From the NCBI GenBank assembly GCA_937920335.1, contig CALGUT010000566.1:1-6663 (forward strand): a stretch of DNA of 6,663 bases. The letters run 5' to 3'. Under the pieces are notes generated by a model. It made no database searches and was not told where the DNA came from. It saw only the letters and a program-made list of their open reading frames with translations. Positions 6,445-6,663 of the stretch are shown here, piece by piece (position 1 is the first letter of the stretch; each line of letters begins with the position of its first letter). This stretch comes from an uncultured Opitutales bacterium (GTDB lineage Bacteria > Verrucomicrobiota > Verrucomicrobiia > Opitutales > UBA2995). A program made the translations under genes and the position numbers.

Positions 6445-6663
6445 ATGCGTTTATCACTCATTCAAGATACTCTGAAGATTCGTTCTCCAGAGGACTATTT
6501 TTCAGGACGAACGGCTGAGGATATTTGCATTCCTAAGAACCTGATTGTTTTTTCCCGCAAAACGACCCGCGATCTACAGCGGAAGTCGTTCGATGGCTAC
6601 CCGCATCACCGGTATGTTCTTGTTTTTAATTTAATGACGGAGGGAACGGTGAACGTAGATGGG
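6445..6663 (+). CDS. AraC-family-like transcriptional regulator, N-terminal sensing domain only; gene runs off the right edge
   Basis: Seventy-three codons are present, with no stop before the window end. The ATG at 6445 is the first possible start, since the same frame has a stop at 6433-6435. A weak purine stretch (AATGAAG) lies upstream. The segment GYPHHRYVLVFNL (51-63) followed by GTVNVDG (67-73) resembles the start of the cupin-like ligand-binding domain of AraC-family regulators. In this family that domain precedes two helix-turn-helix motifs, which would lie beyond the window. Divergent placement next to the nagB-like operon suggests it senses a sugar from this pathway and controls the locus. 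The family call rests on this N-terminal part only. Confidence 0.7.
   Translation, partial: MRLSLIQDTLKIRSPEDYFSGRTAEDICIPKNLIVFSRKTTRDLQRKSFDGYPHHRYVLVFNLMTEGTVNVDG

Noticed and set aside
6424..6516. Alternative plus-strand start at ATG 6426 for the divergent gene
   Set aside because: That frame ends after about 30 codons at a TGA, while the frame from 6445 stays open to the window end and gives AraC-like motifs.

Overview
The window is a tightly packed carbohydrate-use locus, about half G+C. Five genes are transcribed leftwards (minus strand), and a divergent regulator gene begins at the right edge. Reading along the minus strand, the order is: a NagB-like/PIG-L-like fusion protein (6348 to 4417), a Gfo/Idh/MocA-type NAD(P)-dependent oxidoreductase (4208 to 3171), a sugar-phosphate isomerase/epimerase-type TIM barrel (3167 to 2319), a sodium/solute symporter of the SSS family (2181 to 397), and the first 133 codons of a lipoprotein sulfatase (from 400 past the left edge). 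On the plus strand an AraC-family-like regulator starts at 6445 and runs off the right edge.

Taxonomic inference: three things recall Verrucomicrobiota (Opitutae/Puniceicoccales type), with Lentisphaerota, Kiritimatiellota, Planctomycetota or Bacteroidota as alternatives. They are the sulfatase plus SSS plus oxidoreductase/isomerase set, the long NagB/PIG-L fusion, and start codons that mostly lack a Shine-Dalgarno sequence. No rRNA or marker gene in the window settles this.

Functional reading (inference): the sulfatase would desulfate a polysaccharide or glycan fragment in the periplasm or at the cell surface. The symporter would import the freed sugar, the oxidoreductase and isomerase would convert it inside the cell, and the NagB-like fusion would act on an amino-sugar phosphate or serve as a sensor/accessory protein. 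The divergent AraC-like gene is the obvious candidate regulator. The short divergent intergenic region carries -10-like boxes on both strands, arranged as an inverted repeat.

The most notable point is the fusion protein. Its C-terminal PIG-L/LmbE domain keeps the fold-level motifs but has lost the residues that bind zinc and act as base in this family, so it looks like a pseudo-deacetylase. Its NagB half also has Thr where E. coli NagB has catalytic Asp141. The sulfatase has an off-consensus maturation motif, C-N-T-S-R instead of C-x-P/A-x-R. No phage, insertion sequence, CRISPR array or RNA gene is visible.
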